Shown here in pieces: positions 26,047-37,693 of a stretch of DNA of 64,000 nucleotides. The stretch's first letter is position 1, and each line of letters begins with the position of its first letter. Source of the DNA: Diploscapter coronatus (Eukaryota; Nematoda; Chromadorea; Rhabditida; Rhabditidae); the NCBI GenBank assembly GCA_964036155.1, contig OZ038423.1:22149249-22213248 (forward strand), given 5' to 3'. Position numbers and translations under genes: made by a program. The notes under the pieces are model-generated. The model was not told the origin of the DNA, searched no databases, and saw only the letters and a list, made by a program, of their open reading frames with translations.

Positions 26047-28040
26047 AATTAGGACCGTCTTTCAGAGAAATGGTAAAATCTGAAATTTGTCGGAAATTAG
26101 TCGCTCATTTCCAAGAACTTGCCTCAGGACTTCATGACATTTTTATTTTTTCCATTGATTTTTCTAATTCAGCGATATTCCATGAGCTTTAAAGTATGCA
26201 TATTCTATCATTCTTCACGCCATTTTACGATGTAGAAACTGAATTTTTAGAAGATTGGTAAAATGGTGGAAATTCATGTAAATTAGAGATATTTCACGGC
26301 TAGCTCTGTCATAGAATGGACTGAATTCGTCAGTCGGAACAATTCACTTTCAGAATGCGTACTTATCAAAGAGTTAGTGATATGTAATGATAATAAAAGA
26401 ACTTGTGATTTGTATCAAATTACTTTGTTAATTCTACTCGAGAATCTTTATTCACTTTTTTCTACCTATTTCTGTTAATTTCAGGATATTGCAAGTAGGG
26501 TTTTCTAGTTTTTTTTTCTTGCATAGAAAGGGGAAAACAGAAAATTGAAATTTTCGCTTTAAAATTCTTATTCCAAATAATCTATCCTTTACGGTCTTTT
26601 CCAAGTCAGTGCTATTTCCGAATCACAGCCTCTCCATGAAATTCACGAATGTCTGAGAATTCCAAATGAAATTCACCCTTTTTACACGTGCCTATCCATT
26701 CTCGACGAGTAAGCGAAGTTTTATCAGAATAAAGTTGAATTTTATTAACGAAAATACCCGTTGTTCAATGCACATGAAATAACGATTATTAAAATGAAAA
26801 TTTTTTAAAAATAATTCGGAATAATTTTGTTATAGATTGACTCAGAATGTGGATAAGAAGTGATCTTTCGGACTATAGATGCACAGTACGTGAGAATTGG
26901 TTATTCGAGTGAACTATTTGCGACTGATTTGTTTCTAAAATGGACGAGATATTCTGGAAGGAAGTCACGTAGATGTGAAGGGTTATAGAAACAGCAACAG
27001 AATGATAAAAGGTCCATCTTTGACCATACTAAACACGAGCTAACTGAAAGATAGATCAAAAACTAGACAATATCTGACTGAATCATGCTCAAGGCTCTTC
27101 TGGCATTGGTCATTATAGATGTGATTTGGTTTACATAAAAATGAAAACTTACGAAAACATTAGGTGTGATAGAGAAATTTAAAATTGAATCAGACGGATA
27201 TATTTTTATTCGAAAACTTTTATTTGTTGTTGTTTTGAAGAGATTTCCTATAGAATTTCGTAATTTTTATGTTTTTTGTTGGTTAGAATTGCATTCAGTG
27301 GAGACTGATTTCTGTCTATTCGTCTTTGGAGGATATGCTTCCCGTCTAAAAGTGATCAGTGTATGAGACTAAATTAATTGTTCCCCGTTTATTATTCAAA
27401 TATTTCGATCATGAGACACTAGGGATTAACGTCGCATTAAAATCTGATTGCAGACGAAGCATGTAGCCTGTTTATCGTCTATTTACGCCGTTAATTCTCT
27501 ATCTCCGGCATGTTAAAACTGCCGAATTCCGTCTTATAATTCCCATTTAATGCGTGAAGATCCTCGACAATTCTAATGCGAAAACCGATGTTGACATTTT
27601 CAGTGTTTCAACCATGGCATAATACATTTTGAATAAGAAGAATTAACCTATGATAATAAAGCGCGCTAATTTCTTTTATGGTTTTCTGAAAAAAAAAATA
27701 TTTGCTGAATCAGAACGTATAATCTTCAGTCATACAATTTTATAATGGGTACATTTATAATAATAAATAAACTCTACATGTGAGCTTCAGAGTTGAGGGT
27801 TGGATCATTTAGGATGTTTATGTCGATATTTATGATAAATTTTTGTAAATTTGAACATTCGGACGCAACGAGAATATCTTCAAAGACAGTAAAATCTGCC
27901 TAATCAACAAGTCAGTATACTTACTCAATTTTAGTTATGATAAAAGTCAAAATCATTATTTTAGATCCATGCTGCCCAAGTTCAATGCTACAAATTGTTC
28001 ATCCCAGTGTATGTCGTTGACGATTTATTATGATCAGACT
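26047..28040. other. Gap after cua-1; no gene seen
   Basis: AT-rich sequence holding the cua-1 3' UTR and then nothing that I can assign. Open frames are short and lack exon-like composition or splice-linked partners. The recurrent TGAARCNTA motif, common inside cua-1, is essentially absent from here to about 42 kb. Confidence 0.5.
26392..26397 (+). terminator. Candidate poly(A) signal of cua-1
   Basis: AATAAA, 346 nt after the cua-1 stop, is the first canonical hexamer noticed downstream. Variant signals closer to the stop cannot be excluded. Confidence 0.4.
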
Positions 28041-28049
28041 TGGTTTTTT

Positions 28050-28376
28050 GAAATTTAACCACCACACCGCAGTTGCTGTGGAAAAGTCCCAAATCTGATT
28101 ATAAAAGAAATTTCCTAGTTTTGTTCCCACTAGATGGGGTTGGCTATCCTCCGCTCGTAATGGGACAGTCGGCCTATCCTAGTCACACAGGACTAGTGAC
28201 CTGTCCCAAGGACAGACTGTTGTTGTGTAACAGCCGAGGGATTTTAGGCAAATGTTTCGTGATTTGAGCTACTACCAACATTTCTTAACCCCCTTGGTTT
28301 GGGGGAGGGCGGGAGTCGAACTTGAGACCCTAGCTGTAGGCAGTAACACACAACCACTGCGCTACGCCGCCCTATA
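28050..28376 (-). repeat. tRNA-like SINE candidate
   Basis: Read on the minus strand, the segment opens with a tRNA-like head. TAGCGCAGTGG resembles a Pol III A box, and about 40 nt on, GTTCGACTCC resembles a B box. The acceptor and T stems do not pair well enough for a real tRNA. The head is followed by a C/G tract and a roughly 200-bp body containing an internal hairpin, GGGACAG...CTGTCCC (28162-28207). That is the layout of a tRNA-derived SINE. The distal boundary is a guess, because no clear target duplication was found. Confidence 0.4.
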
Positions 28377-28568
28377 AATGACTATTATATAAGGCATATT
28401 AATGATGGAGTATTTTCAGTTAAAAGCTGATGAAATCTCTACTCAGATTCTAGCGAAAACCGATTATTATGGCTATATCGAACCAAACTTTTCTGAAAGT
28501 AGCAAAGACAAATAAATGATTCAAAATTTGCTATTGACTCAATAAATATTAATGTCAATCTGTTGCCC

Positions 28569-30057
28569 CACGCCGTTATCCTCTTACCAAAAGAGAGACA
28601 CTTGCCTAGAAGAGAGAAAAAGATTTTGCGCTCTGGCTTTATTCGTCGCTTACGGACTAACGTCAGGTTTTATTCCCGTTTCTTGATTTTTCGATTTTTT
28701 TCGTTTTAAATTGCCCAATTATCAATTTTTTCGTGATTAACTAACTAATTATCGATAATTTCAGAAGGTCTCGCTCACTGCCACTTGTAAAGACGCTTCC
28801 AGTCGCCACAGACCTGCCCCAACCTGGAAAATTAGCTAAGTTTTTTTATTTAAAAGAAAAAAGAACTTCTTTATCTTTTACAAAATAAGTTAAACAACGC
28901 TTTGAATTTGCATGAATTTTAGAGTAACTTGCACAAAATTATGAAAAATCCACGTCATGTTATGAGAATGCTACTTTATTTCAGTAATCTCCTGCAGCGC
29001 TTCGATTGCTTCGCACTGCCCATCTTTGCCGATGCCGTCACCTTCTGTTATGTTCCGAGGCCAGTTTTTTTCTGTATTTTTTGTTAATTTCCTCATTAAT
29101 CGAAGGTTTATTTGAAACATTCAGGTACGTTCGTCTGAGGCGGCCTATCCTTCTCGTCAAAACGGTATTTTTAATGAAAAATTCGTTAGTTTTAGTTTGT
29201 AAAATTTACTTGAGGTTCTGAATTGCTGTTATTATCAGGGTTTTATTCAAAATTTGACTTTTCAGGGATATTTTTTTCATGTTGTATAACTTCATTTTTA
29301 TTTTATTTATTGATTCGGGAATAAAACAATTCTTGTCGCCATTTTATCTCCAACATATAAGGCAAAAAAAGCTTTATCAAATGAAATGTCGATCCAGTCG
29401 TTGTTAATTTTGCGCTTCGATGATTTGAGTTCTGAAAATTGTATTTTTTTTTTTGAAAATAAATAATTTCCCTCTTCTATGTTTTTTTGCAAACAAATAT
29501 ACATTAAAATTTGCATGCAATAATACATTTTTCTTTGATAATCATATTTCAAAATCCTTAAAATAAATATAAAATTTTCAAATTCTACCTGATTTGTTCT
29601 GTGAAGTATTGATACATCTGTGTTCTTCGTTCGATCAAAAATCACTTGGGGAATTCTGAAAAATTCACACAAAGCACAATCAAAGCGCTGTTTAAATTTT
29701 TGGTAAAAAAAAGGAAATTGCCATGCTACAGACTTCAAGAGATAAAAAATAAAGAAGAAGTTCTTTTTTCTTTTAAATAAAAAAAAAACTTATCTAATTT
29801 TCCAGGTTGGGGCAGGTCTGTGGCGGCTGGAAGCGTCCTTACAAGTAGCAGTGAGCGAGGCCTCCTGAAATTATCGATAATTAGTCAGCTAATCACGAAA
29901 AAATAAGTAATTAGACAATTAAAACGAAAAAATCGAAAAAACGGACGAAAATAAATGGCGAATTTGGGCCTTCCAAGCGACGAATAAAGCCAGAGCGCAA
30001 AATCTTTTTCTCTCTTCTAGGCAAGTGTCTCTCTTTTGGTAAGAGGATAACGGCGTG
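28569..30057. mobile_element. 1.5-kb fold-back element with TGCCC target duplication
   Basis: The element is bounded by inverted repeats starting CACGCCGTTATCC. Each arm is roughly 300 bp (28569-28870 and about 29755-30057) with only scattered, mostly transition differences. The 5-bp sequence TGCCC stands directly outside both ends (28564-28568 and 30058-30062), as expected for a target-site duplication. The middle 0.9 kb is single copy. The arms each contain a TTTCAG-bounded, GC-richer segment with an open frame. No transposase motif was recognised, so this is probably a non-autonomous fold-back or long-TIR element. Confidence 0.75.
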
Positions 30058-30062
30058 TGCCC

Positions 30063-31980
30063 TAATATCACTTATAACAAGGCTTTATATTTTGGCATTT
30101 TTATCATAATCTTACGTTAGAATTTTAATGTAGAATGTGAATATCAATATGCGTTTATATGCATGTATATATTTGAAAAATTTAAATAAAACAATAGAAA
30201 AGTGCTGCTGTAAATGGTATCCACTGTCTTCTCAATTTTACATGAAACCCCATTGAATCATAATAATTCAATAATTACCATGATGAATATAAGCACCTTC
30301 AAATCCTTGCTTAGAAAACTTTGGATCACAATTTATTTAACGAATCATAGTTAGAGATGCCAAGTGAATTTTCGGGATTGATTATCATAGGTATTCATGG
30401 TTATAGTTATTTTGAGGAAGCCATTTGGAGCTGAATGCTTTTAGATCTCCGAAAACGGTCCATTCTATCAAAAGTTGTGACCATTTTTGTGTCACAACTC
30501 GTTCCTGCAGAAGCCTTTTTCGAAAAACCAACGACGCCATCATTTCGGGCGTATTTTATTGCCCTAATTGGTGTCTTGGTTTCATGAAATTATCGACTAA
30601 TTAACGATAATTGGAACGTCAAAAAAATTCATGCATCCTTTCTCTCCTTCAAAAAGGAGAGACTTGGCCTCTCTAGCTATGCATTAGTTAACTTCTACGA
30701 AAATTTCAGAAACGTTGTCCATGTGAAACTTTGAAAATCTTCATGGATGGTTTCAACGCAATCAAATAGATTCCAAATCGAGATAACAATCTGAAACATC
30801 TAATTATCAGAAACTGCAACTATTACCGAGAAGAAGGGCTACCACCAAAAACGTTCGAGTTGTTAAAAGCTAGTCCACAATTCGTAAGCAACAGAACTAT
30901 GCAAATGAAAATAATCAGACCTAGGCAGAATTTCAGCCAGACTGAAAAATATAGAGAAGGAAGTACATAAATGACAATTTTACTATGGGAAACTGGTAGG
31001 TAGGGAGGCCCGTAAAAAAGAGCTCTGACTGAAAGAGGGCATGCAGGGAGTTTTGGCTTAAGCGCTGTCTACGTCTTGAAATAATTTATCATATTTTTAG
31101 CTGAAGAACGATGCTTTATTCTCACTATCAAAATGAATTTGACGAAAATCAGCCTGGAAAAGTAGTAACTGTAACGGAGTAGTAGCTTAAGAAATAATAT
31201 TGAAAAAAAATTTCACTTACCAAATTCTCACCCTAAACCAAACTATCTCTTATAGTTAAAGTACTACTTTTCTAATTTGCCATTATCTTTGATATTCCGT
31301 CTAATCTAACGCTTTTCTGCCATCGTTCCTCTCAAGTTTTTTTTTCGTAAAACGCATACACTACGTGAATTTCTGCCCTTTTCACTGTATAAACAACGAG
31401 CGAGAAAAGAAAAAAAATAGCGCGCGAAATGAGGAGACGCAGATTTCCCTCTTTTTCTCTCGGTAACGAGAGATAAACCGTAATCGTCGCTATATCGATA
31501 GACCAATTACTGATTTATGATAAATTTTGTCTCTCTCGCTCAGAGACAGAGAAAAAGGAGAAAAGTGAAAAGAGGAGCCATGTAATGTAGCGGCTGGAAA
31601 ATGAAAATTCATGTCCTTCTGAATCTGGCGAGCTAAAATTTGGGTAGAAATACTCTTGCGTGTGTTTTCAAGCCTCTGAAGATGAAATAGGTTGCAATCA
31701 GGGTTTTGCTTGTGACAATAAAAAAAATGTTTGATTATGAATTTTGATTGCGAGTTTTAATGCAAGGAATTCGACTATAGAACTTTTCCGGTCATCACCA
31801 AAGATAACGACAGAGTACATTTCTCAAAATTTCGAGACAAGGAGTCAGGTTTCATAAACTCTTTCGCCGATATAATACAAAGATGAGACGAGTGCAAAAA
31901 ACCCCCATAGATCAAGAGACTAAGAACTACTTTTTCTCCGAAAAAGATAGACTAGCAGAAAAATTCATCCGTGCCACGGT
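30063..31980. other. Intergenic; CTCTCTC-rich tracts, no gene seen
   Basis: AT-rich sequence with no supported exon. Around 30650-30680 there is a short piece resembling the outer arm of the preceding fold-back element (AAAAGGAGAGACTTGGCCTC). At 31430-31570 lie CTCTCTCG and GAGACGCAGA tracts that recur near 32930 and 40480-40500, probably remnants of one repeat family. Confidence 0.4.
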
Positions 31981-32061
31981 GAGAATGGCCTCTGTTTGCG
32001 CTGCACTTCATACGATTTTCCAATACGTGTCATTGAGGACTTGTCGATATAGGATGTGTCT

Positions 32062-32808
32062 CAAAATTATGAACACACTACGTTCAAGAATACCACACCC
32101 GTAATACTTGAATTATTCCGACTCGAATGTTGTACAGATTCTCTAATATATTCCTCACATATCTGCAAGATTTCAGTCCGATTCGACTTACTATGCTGTT
32201 TCTACGAGTTTTTTGAAGGTATCTCTTAGCTATGGAAATTGTTTAAAAATGTTTTAGAAAAGTTTCTTCAAAAATTCAAAGGATGGAAATTTCATATGAT
32301 ATACGGAAAAATGGCATAAATCCTGGAAATATATTCCATTCCGCTTCTTTTGAGACCAGATACATCTTCTGCATCACATTACTGAAGGTCTAACTTCATC
32401 AAACTTCCGACGTCGCCTTAACTATGGGAAAATATCCCACTTAAAGATTTTTTTTTAAATGTTGTTCCAGGCTCCTATAGATTTTTTCGTTATAAATTCT
32501 CATGGTATTTTTGAAGCCTAATAATGATCTTATCACACCATGCTATCAGTTTCCTGATAGGTTAGCTATACTCAGAAATAGGAATTTTGAAAAGATTTTT
32601 CTAAACATTTTTCGAAAATTTGCATAACTAAGGAATACCTTCAAAAAAAAAAAGCTCGTAGAAACAGCATAGTAAATCGAATTGAACTGAAATCTTGCAG
32701 ATATGTGAAGAATATATTAGAGAATCTGTGTCCGAAATTTGAGTCGGAATAATTCAAGTACTGCGGGTGTGGTGTTATTGAACGCGCAAAGTGCGTTCAT
32801 AATTTTGA
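32062..32808. repeat. 0.75-kb fold-back repeat
   Basis: Two inverted arms, about 32062-32275 and 32590-32808, share long matching stretches, for example GAATTATTCCGACTC on the left against its complement on the right, and the TACTATGCTGTTTCTACGAG block. The central part of about 300 bp is not repeated. The outer ends carry AAATTATGAAC in inverted orientation. No open frame of note is present. It looks like a degenerate MITE or fold-back transposon. Confidence 0.7.
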
Positions 32809-33533
32809 AGAAAAAAACATTCAAATGAGCCATTTCAAACGCGCAAAAAGAATATTCTGTAGGCCGCATTGACTCATAACGGTGAAATAAAAATGGCAGA
32901 TATGTGTGCTGGAATTATCTCGAAAAGAGAGACGCAGACGTTTTCCACTCTTTCTACTCTTCTCCTCTCCCTCTCTCGGCAACTTACGGAGTTTCGATGG
33001 TATCCATTGAACTTTGAGAAGAGCTATCTGCTTTTAACCCATTTCATTTGTGTGATTGTTTCGAGTAAATCCAATAATTCGGTATTTCGAACTTCTTTTA
33101 AAAGATTTATTGGTCACTTGCTATATTCACGAACACGTTTGTTTGCGCAAGCACTGCCATTCAGCGTCTATCTCTTGTGAAATAAAGTATTTGGCTAGGT
33201 ATAAAAATCGTTGAGTCGTTTTCCAGCAACTCTTGCAATGAACGATTAGTTACGTCACTTCTTTCGAATCGTTTACACGGCAGCTGTTTTACATTATAAG
33301 AAGTGTTCTTTGTAAGAAGAGTGAAAGGCATGTGTAGCTCAATTTTGGTAGCACTGCCCTCGTAAAACTGCCAAGTCTTTCTCCCTATTGTTTCACCCTT
33401 ACAACTAACGTCTCATAAATACAATACTTGATATGAGTGATCAAAATGCCCGATTAAATCTTATTCTTTTCGACGAATCCTACAAAATTTCGGGTGTATT
33501 TGCGACTTTTTGTTCAGTGATTCCCTTTTAGCA
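32809..33533. other. Upstream region of the SMYD gene
   Basis: No coding exon was recognised. In particular I searched for the missing N-terminal SET segment with a G-x-G motif and did not find it. A TTGTTCAG ends at 33516 and CCTTTTAG at 33531; either could be the acceptor for the first coding exon. The left part has CTCTCTCGG and GAGACGCAGACG tracts like those near 31.4 kb. Confidence 0.4.
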
Positions 33534-36335
33534 ATGGAGCTGATGGCCGAGGAGCTGCCATACGTAGCCGTCGTGAAGGACGAGCTGCTGGGTTCCGTCT
33601 GTTCTTCGTGTTTCAAGGAGTCGACGCAGGCGGCCAAGCAAGTCAGCCGATGCTCAGGCTGCAAAGTCCTCAGCTACTGTTCGAAGGCCTGTCAAAAGCG
33701 AGACTGGACGGACCATAAAGTTCGTTTTAGGGCTCCCGATATGAACCGTAGAGACTGCGAATTTCAAGTGCTGTAAGAAAACTTCTGTTTAGTCTCTACA
33801 ACTCTGCGGCCCATGTCAGAGCCGTGTTTTAATGCACTTTGCACTTCGTCGCTCACATATTTTCGTCAAATTTAGCCCGAATGCATTTCTCTGACGCGAA
33901 TGCCAGCGAATTACCAGCGTGTTCCGCACGTAGAAGCTCGTTTCATCGCTCGCATCGCCTGGAAGCGGGCTCGTGGCGACGAGGGAATCGCCTACAACGG
34001 ACGCAAATTCACCGACCTTATGAATCGTATGATTCTAGCTACATATGTAGGCAATTGTGCGTTGGAAATTTCAGATCGCGAAGATATCGAAAAGACCGCT
34101 GGGAGGATGGAGTATTTCGAGAATTTGTCGCTTCTGCTCGCTGACTATATGGGAAACGACTGCCCAAGCCGCGACGCTCTTCTGGACATCTTCGGGAAGG
34201 TGCCTATTTACTCGATAGTCACCTTTCACAATAGTATTTGAAGTTTCAAGCAAACTGCTATGTTCAGGTTGCTATAAACGCGTACTCGGTTGATCGTCTT
34301 GGCAGGGGCCTCTACATTGGGTAAGTTATAATAGTTACAAGGCGATATCGTCCGACTATCTATGGTTGCAGTATTTCGATTCACGATCACAGCTGCGCCC
34401 CAGACATGGAAATTGATTTCGACGGTCCCAAGATGATCTTGCGAGCCCTCAAGGAGAAAGGGCTCAAGTACAATAAGGATGTAGGTGTTCAAGTCGCTTG
34501 ACTAGCAAAAATAGGCTATTTATATGTCAGCTTCGTGTCAGTTATATCAACGCCAAGCCGCCGAAGACGACAGAGGAAAGGCAAGAGGAGCTAAAGCGAT
34601 ACTTCTTCGGGTGCACATGCGAGAGGTGTCAGGACGAAGAGAGGGTTGGTGTTTAGCACTAATTTGTCAATTTATACGATATTTCCCCTTTCAGAACAGA
34701 ATTGTTCTCTCGATCCTCTGCAAGAATTGCACCAGAGGAGTTTGTCCCGTCGACAAAAGCTTCGAAAAGCTCAACTGCAAGCAGGCAATCTATTTTGCTA
34801 GAATATTTGGAGATGACATGAATATGTTGAAATTTAGTGCGGCCAAGTTTCCCCGATCGAAGTAAACGACGCGTTGGGATACAATGCAGAGGCCGCTCTG
34901 TGGCATAAAAGAAACGACAAGACCATGAACTTCAAGGATGTGCAAGGTAGATTGCCTTCGCTTTTCTTCAAATTGAAAGAAAACCTATATAATACTGCAC
35001 ATTTGGACATTTTCATTTTTCACTTCTGCGGAAAAGGGAAAGGCAAAAGACCACGTTTTACGCCTACGCTGGAGTGAAATAAAGAATAATCCAAGGTGTG
35101 ACACTATACAGTCCCTTCATTATCGAAGGATAAGCGATTAACCTTCGACCTTGAATCTGTATAATATTGAGAGGAGTGACGCACGCAGAGATAGGAATGC
35201 CCGTTCACCCGTTCGATGCAGAGAAAACTCTTCGAACGAGCAAAGAATGAAGCCTTACACTATTGCTTTTTCTCTCTCGCAACTCAAGTTGCATCGAAAG
35301 GGACTGATGAAAGCCACGTCTCACAAAGAAAATCGTTCTCTTTTTTTCTTTCGACATAAGCTTACTTTAACACATAAAAACCTTTCGATTTTCGTCAAAA
35401 ACTCTGAACGTATTCAGAGATTTTGGGATTTTGGTGTTTCGGTAGTTTTAAAGCCGAAACCGACTTGAACTGATGAACCCTCTCGAATCTAAGAAGCACC
35501 TTTGAACTTGTTTCAAGAAAAACGAAGATGAATTATCGTCTATGTTCAGGCTGCCGTCGCCTACTCGCCGAATGTCTGGCCGTGTACGAGAAGTGCTCTC
35601 CCGTTCTCTCTCATCTCAATCTGCATCTGGCACAGCTCGTACGCGACATATGCATGCTCACGGTCACAGCCGGCGACCCAAAAATCGCCGCTCGCTTCGC
35701 TACTCTCGGACTCGAGGCCTACGAGTGAGTATAATACAGGTCATCTGTAAAAGGCTTTCGGACACTTGGCTAAAATACTATCAAAGAAAGATTTTTAACT
35801 ATGATGGGGAATGGAAGAGAGGCGAGTGTTTTCAGGGGTCCATAGCTAAAAAAAGTAGTGCTTTTTGCTGGATTTTTGCTCGATACCCTGATGCCATTTG
35901 CCGCTGTTAAGGCTCGGACAAATTGCGTATTTTAGTTACCACTTCTCGAAGTGCGACATTGAAATGACGGCTCGATACCAAGCAGCTGCGCTGTGTCTCA
36001 AACTCGCTGATCCGGCGAGCCTCGAATCCATCAAACTATGCAAAAAGGTACGCATACTTCAGGCAGCTATACTAAATTGAGGCGTTAAGAGTCTGATTTC
36101 GACGACAGGTTTTTGACAGCATTGCATCAAGTCTTTAAATTTTTGCTAATAATTTCGATTTCAAGAAAATCAAAACCTCAAACACTGAACGCGCATCGTA
36201 TGAACCAGGATTTTTCAGACGAGGGATTTGGCGATTTTGAGCCTAGGGCCCAACTCTCCAGTGGTCGCTGGCCTCGATCAAGACCTAGCGATACTCAGCA
36301 TGATGCGCAACTTCAAGAACAACGGTGTGCACTGA
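33534..36335 (+). CDS. SMYD-type MYND/SET domain protein, atypical SET
   Basis: Eleven phase-consistent exons give 446 aa, the usual SMYD size: 33534-33719, 33876-34026, 34075-34199, 34268-34320, 34372-34480, 34531-34644, 34695-34784, 34838-34946, 35550-35724, 35936-36047 and 36219-36335. A MYND zinc finger (CSSC at 23-26, then CSGC, YC, C, W, H and PEC) sits inside the SET domain as in SMYD1-3. Next come the SET core (GRGLYIG, HDHSCAP at 176-182, VSY at 211-213), the post-SET zinc triad CTCERC (236-241) and a helical C-terminal lobe. SMYDs methylate lysines on histones and other proteins. Two features are odd. The family motif NHSCxPN reads DHSCAPD here, and the model starts after the first SET strand, so the G-x-G cofactor loop is not seen. 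It may be a divergent or inactive enzyme. The intron 34785-34837 is GC-AG. Confidence 0.85.
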
Positions 36336-37345
36336 ATACCACCCGAATAGGATCCGCCATCACTCTAGTGCTTTCTTATCCAACGATGTGGAATAGTGTA
36401 AATAAGCGAGGATGTTATAACGCATTGCTCAACCCTATAATAAGGGTGTCTAGCGTGCAAGGATGTTTTAGGTAGCCGCTAAAGTATGCAGAAGAAAGTT
36501 TTCAAAGGAGCATCTTGAAGTAATCTCAATTGAACTCATCGATTGGCTTTTGAGACCTTTCATTCTCGAGTTTTTATCTTTCCAAATAGTTGTGCTAAAC
36601 AACTCATATCTACTCATTTTGGTAACTACTGGCTATCACTGGAACACTATTTCCATTCAATTCCAGTATTTCCCCCTTTGCGATACTTTTTCGGGTTTCT
36701 AGGAAAATTTTCAATTTCTTCTAAAATCCCAATTTTGTGTTATCAACACAACTAGTTTTCAAAGTATTTCTTCTAGGAATAAAGATATTGAAGTGCACAG
36801 ATAGTTTTTTTAATGATACCTTCTGCATTTTCACAAGATTTTTATTGCATGGTACTAAATAAATACGTCAAAGATTGGTATACAATTGACGCAACTAACT
36901 CTCAGCTTGCACCAATTGCAACGCATAGAGCAAATCTCTTGAATTCACGCAAATATGTTGCAATTTTCTAATAAAAACTCACTTTTAGTTTATTCAATAT
37001 GTTTGGAATGTTTTTTAATTCATTTTGCGCATTTTTGTAGCTAATGCTTATAAAATTGTCTATGTTAAGATGTCTCTATGAGTTTCGTTATGTGTTTTCT
37101 GTGTGCGAGAAACTCGATAACAGCCAAAATGAAAGAAAATGCTAGAAAACAAGAGCGACGGATCTACGCTATAAATTTTAAAAATCTCTTTTCATAAATT
37201 CATTATTTCTATACATATACCGTATTCTCTTGAAGCTTATCCCCGAAATTCAAGATCTATCCACTACCCAACTCAGAGCATCGCAGGATGTGTTTTATAA
37301 AATAGTTTAGAACATATGACACGTTCTTCGTAAGAATCGAGTATA
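36336..37345. other. Region between SMYD gene and receptor; nothing assigned
   Basis: AT-rich sequence holding the SMYD 3' UTR, with an AATAAA at 36778-36783, 443 nt after the stop. No exon-like stretch or repeat was recognised. Confidence 0.4.
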
Positions 37346-37494
37346 GGGTAGTACCCAAGAAGTCGACTCTCAAATTTCGAGCTAACTTTTTATTCCTGGA
37401 GGTTTTTGATTACGCTGATGACAAATCTTACAGTTAAAACCCCTAGGGAAAAAATCAGTTCAAAATTTGAGGGTTGACTTCTTGGGTACCACCC
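37346..37494. repeat. 149-bp MITE with about 32-bp inverted ends
   Basis: The left end GGGTAGTACCCAAGAAGTC and the right end GACTTCTTGGGTACCACCC are near-perfect complements, extending about 32 bp into CTCAAATTT / AAATTTGAG. The interior is unique and non-coding. Confidence 0.75.
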
Positions 37495-37680
37495 CTCTCT
37501 ATAAAAAAAACTCGATTTTGAAAATGCACATATGAATTACACATTTCACAATGACAAACAAATGATGAACAATGGTACAAATATGGAAAGTGTTGAACGA
37601 GATAATGTGAAATTAATAATTTTTAATCAATGCTAGTCATCCCTACATTAGAACTACCGGTTACTGCAATATTCATGGGT

Positions 37681-37686
37681 TTTATT
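37681..37686 (-). terminator. Poly(A) signal of the receptor gene
   Basis: TTTATT on the plus strand is AATAAA on the minus strand, 7-8 nt beyond the TAG stop of the receptor, a position compatible with the very short 3' UTRs common in nematodes. Confidence 0.5.
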
Positions 37687-37693
37687 TGAGGAG

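Noticed and set aside
28285..28376. Functional tRNA gene
   Set aside because: A- and B-box words are present, but the acceptor stem and T stem do not pair and no proper anticodon arm forms. Listed as a SINE candidate instead.
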